The translations under genes and the position numbers were made by a program. From the NCBI GenBank assembly GCA_022072125.1, contig JAJVIH010000040.1, forward strand, positions 1 to 42,288: 42,288 nt of DNA, read 5' to 3'. Positions 40,445 through 42,288 of this stretch are shown one piece after another (position 1 is the stretch's first letter; the number at the start of each line of letters is the position of its first letter). The notes below the pieces were generated by a model. It saw only the letters and a program-made list of their open reading frames with translations, ran no database searches and was not told where the DNA came from. Source of the stretch: Myxococcota bacterium (lineage in GTDB: Bacteria > Myxococcota > JAJVIH01).

Positions 40445-41871
40445 TCGCCATGGCCCAGCCCGTCACCTTGCCCAAGACCGGCGCGGAGATGACCGAGGGG
40501 ACCATCGTCAAATGGCGGAAATCCCCCGGCGATCCGGTGCGCCAGGGCGAGATCATCGTCGAGGTCGAAACCGACAAGGCGGTGGTTGAAGTGGAATCGC
40601 CCCATGCCGGCGTGTTGACGCGGATTCTTCATCCGGAAGGAAAAACCGTCGCGGCCAACGAGATCATCGCCATGATCGGCTCCGCCGGCGAGGCGGTTTC
40701 CGCCGCTCCCGCCGCCGCGGCTCCGCCGCCCCCCGTGACTCCAGCGCCGCCGCCGGCGATGACCTCATCCCTGCCGCCGCCGCCGGTGGAATCGCCCTTC
40801 GCGGAGCGCCGTCCCTCGCGGGTGGATCAAATGACCGTGCTGGCCAAGGCCGTGCCGCAACTGGACGCAGGCGAAAGACCGGGCGAACCGCCCGCGCCGC
40901 CAACCCGCCGCCAACAGGACGCTGAAACACGGTTGTCTCCCGGGGAGCGCATCCCCGCCTCTCCGCTGGCGCGCCGCATGGCGGCGGAGCGGAGAATTGA
41001 TCTCGGCGGGCTTTATCCGGGATCCGGGCCCAACGGACGCATCGTCCGGCAGGATGTGGAAAGCGCCGGCGCCTCGGTGGTGACCACGCCCGCATCGGCC
41101 GCGCTGCCTGCGCCGGCTTCCGGGGAAGCCGTGAAACCCGCCGCCGTTCCGTCCGCCGCGCCGCGAAGGACGTCATTTGTTCCGGGCGTGGAACGGCGCG
41201 AGGCCGCCACCCGGCTGCAGAAAACCGTCGCCCGGCGCATGGTCCGCTCGGTCACCGAACAGCCGCAGTTCGTATTGACCATTGATGCCGACGCTGAGGA
41301 ACTGATGCGCCTCCGCCCCAGACTGATTCCTCCAGGGGGCGATGGCAAGCCGGTCACGGTCACCGCCATTCTGGTGAAGATGTTCGCCATGGCCCTGCGG
41401 GAGCATCCGCACCTCAACGCCCGCTACGAGGAAGACACCTTTGTCTTCAGGCCTGGCATTGACCTGTGCGTGGCGGTGGATACGGATCGTGGACTGCTGA
41501 CTCCCGTTCTGGCCCACGCCGATCAGCGTTCGCTGGCGGAAATCCACACGGAACTGGGACTGCTCGCCGAAGGCGCGCGCCTGAACCGCCTGCCGCCGGA
41601 AGCGCTGGCGGGCGGATCGGCGACCATTTCCAACCTCGGCATGTTTGGCGTTGACCGGTTCACCGCGCTGATCAATCCGCCGGAGGCGATGATCCTGTCG
41701 GTGGGCCGTTTGCGCGAAGAGCCCGTGGTGAAGGATGGCCAGATTGCGCCCGGCAAGCGCATGAGCTTCAGCCTGTCGGTGGATCACCGGGTGACCGACG
41801 GCGCCAACGCCGCCCGTTTCTTCCGCACCTTCCGCGAGTACGTGGAAAACCCCTGGAAGCTGATGCTTTAG
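40441..41871 (+). CDS. pdhC: Dihydrolipoamide acetyltransferase (E2)
   Basis: This 476-residue E2 has one N-terminal lipoyl domain (GAEMTEGTIVKWRKSPGDPV, EVETDKAVVEVESP; lipoylated Lys46). An Ala/Pro-rich linker leads to a peripheral-subunit-binding domain around ASPLARRMAAERRIDLGGLYPGSGPNGRIVRQDV, and a second linker follows. The catalytic domain contains ATRLQKTVARRMVRSVTEQPQF, SATISNLGMFGVDRFTALINPPEAMIL and the active-site block SFSLSVDHRVTDGANAARF, with the catalytic His and Asp. It forms the core of the PDH complex and transfers acetyl to CoA. Start at ATG 40441 overlaps the pdhB stop; ATG 40450 is an alternative. The gene is followed by about 400 non-coding bases, so E3 is not in this operon. 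Confidence 0.94.
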   Translation: MIAMAQPVTLPKTGAEMTEGTIVKWRKSPGDPVRQGEIIVEVETDKAVVEVESPHAGVLTRILHPEGKTVAANEIIAMIGSAGEAVSAAPAAAAPPPPVTPAPPPAMTSSLPPPPVESPFAERRPSRVDQMTVLAKAVPQLDAGERPGEPPAPPTRRQQDAETRLSPGERIPASPLARRMAAERRIDLGGLYPGSGPNGRIVRQDVESAGASVVTTPASAALPAPASGEAVKPAAVPSAAPRRTSFVPGVERREAATRLQKTVARRMVRSVTEQPQFVLTIDADAEELMRLRPRLIPPGGDGKPVTVTAILVKMFAMALREHPHLNARYEEDTFVFRPGIDLCVAVDTDRGLLTPVLAHADQRSLAEIHTELGLLAEGARLNRLPPEALAGGSATISNLGMFGVDRFTALINPPEAMILSVGRLREEPVVKDGQIAPGKRMSFSLSVDHRVTDGANAARFFRTFREYVENPWKLML

Positions 41872-42097
41872 CCAACCGGCCTGTTTTGCTCCGGGTTCAG
41901 GGCTCATCCGCGGCTTCAAACCGTTTTCTTCAGCACCCCGGGCAAGGCGCCGGGGCGATGTCCCTGCCCGCTCCGCGGCGCGCTCCGCGAAGTTCACCTC
42001 GATGGCGGGCGCGCCTGCGCGGTGCGCGCGGCGCTGACGATCCATCGTTCCCTCGTGTTTTCCCGCTCACCAGCGCATTTCCCCGCACGCCTGCGCG

Positions 42098-42151
42098 CAT
42101 CCCCGTGAAGGGACGGTTCATCCCGCGTTCATCCCCTGCGAAGGGACGGTT
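42098..42151 (+). repeat. Two-copy direct repeat CATCCCC..GAAGGGACGGTT
   Basis: CATCCCCGTGAAGGGACGGT and CATCCCCTGCGAAGGGACGG, each continuing with one or two further T bases of the shared GGTT, are separated by about 33 bases. Only two copies are present, with no further unit upstream or downstream. Confidence 0.7.
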
Positions 42152-42166
42152 TTGGCTCCCCGCGCG

Positions 42167-42196
42167 TGTCACCTTGAATGGTGACAAAAGGTGACA
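42167..42196. promoter_or_regulatory. Triple GGTGACA motif, operator-like
   Basis: TGTCACC (42167-42173) is followed by GGTGACA at 42180-42186 and again at 42190-42196. The first and second form an inverted repeat with a 6-base spacer; the second and third are direct repeats 10 bases apart, one helical turn. It lies about 70 bases before the ATG at 42266. Confidence 0.5.
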
Positions 42197-42229
42197 GGGC
42201 GCGGGTTTTGGTCGCGTGCAAGTCCGCGG

Positions 42230-42252
42230 AAAATCAGCGGAAAGCCGATTTT
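42230..42252. other. Weak hairpin near the right edge
   Basis: AAAATC-A-GC and GC-C-GATTTT pair around GGAAA, with a single A-C mismatch. It could be a terminator with a T-run after it, or part of the leader of the next gene. Confidence 0.35.
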
Positions 42253-42265
42253 TCTCCGGATGCCC

Positions 42266-42288
42266 ATGAAAATCACCATAATCAGGGA
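42266..42288 (+). CDS. Possible start of a gene running off the right edge
   Basis: ATG at 42266 opens a frame reading MKITIIR up to the window end. Only seven codons are visible and the ribosome-binding site is weak (CCGGA, about 6 bases upstream), so this is only a possibility. If real, it is the first gene downstream of the GGTGACA motif cluster. Confidence 0.25.

Larger units (their letters stand above)
41872..42265. other. Non-coding 3' region with short repeats
   Basis: No gene is supported. The segment contains a direct repeat (42098-42151), a triple GGTGACA-type motif (42167-42196) and a weak hairpin (42230-42252). It appears to be a regulatory or intergenic region between the PDH operon and whatever follows. 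Confidence 0.55.

Overview
The window looks like chromosomal DNA from a high-GC Gram-negative bacterium of the former Deltaproteobacteria, most likely Myxococcota or a close relative. The main evidence is a large secreted protein (26835-30704) ending in a MYXO-CTERM-type tail (Cys motif, hydrophobic segment, Arg cluster). It is supported by many lipoproteins whose lipobox cysteine is followed by a long stalk of repeated Asp-[Ala/Ser/Thr]-Gly units, and by Cys-rich modules of the kind common in myxobacterial surface proteins. The phylum is inferred from these features only. I saw no rRNA, tRNA, transposase, integrase, phage gene or CRISPR array.

Layout. 1-1558 (-): an O-methyltransferase and a TPR-like lipoprotein that runs off the left edge. 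1854-4994 (+): a tight three-gene operon (metal-binding lipoprotein, TolC-family protein, Tat-type multicopper oxidase) that looks like copper handling. 5205-6347 (+): a solitary DNA cytosine-C5 methyltransferase. 6400-9341 (-): a penicillin-binding transpeptidase lipoprotein translationally coupled to a SpoIID/gluzincin fusion. 9609-11561 (-): acetyl-CoA synthetase with a good promoter. 11733-13566 (-): a ferredoxin:thioredoxin reductase catalytic chain behind a stalked lipoprotein with a double-psi beta-barrel domain.

13710-30704 is dominated by exported proteins: a neutral-ceramidase-like lipoprotein, an unknown stalked lipoprotein, a GH94-like lipoprotein, a class-C beta-lactamase-type serine hydrolase lipoprotein, an SppA protease fused to an outer-membrane-barrel-like domain, and a protein with five lamin-tail domains and the MYXO-CTERM tail. 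An AlkC-type DNA repair protein, a small zinc-ribbon protein and a class I methyltransferase lie among them.

30840-38108: a NarL-type response regulator without an adjacent kinase, a conserved lipoprotein of unknown function, a two-CDGSH iron-sulfur protein, a Cys-rich lipoprotein with six near-identical Kelch units, a small membrane protein, a fatty acid desaturase whose promoter suggests a leaderless mRNA, and a degenerate histidine-kinase/ChpT-like protein. 38487-41871 (+): pyruvate dehydrogenase E1-alpha, E1-beta and E2 with 4-base overlaps. The last 400 bases are non-coding with several short repeats; a new gene may start at 42266.

Two themes connect the genes. One is central acetyl-CoA metabolism (AcsA, PDH). 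The other is a heavily decorated cell envelope: enzymes that could act on peptidoglycan, sphingolipids, glycans and proteins, many tethered by lipid anchors and flexible stalks. I see no single contiguous new system. The most unusual items are the domain fusions (SpoIID-gluzincin, barrel-SppA), the lipid-anchored GH94-like and ceramidase-like enzymes, and several regulatory inverted repeats.
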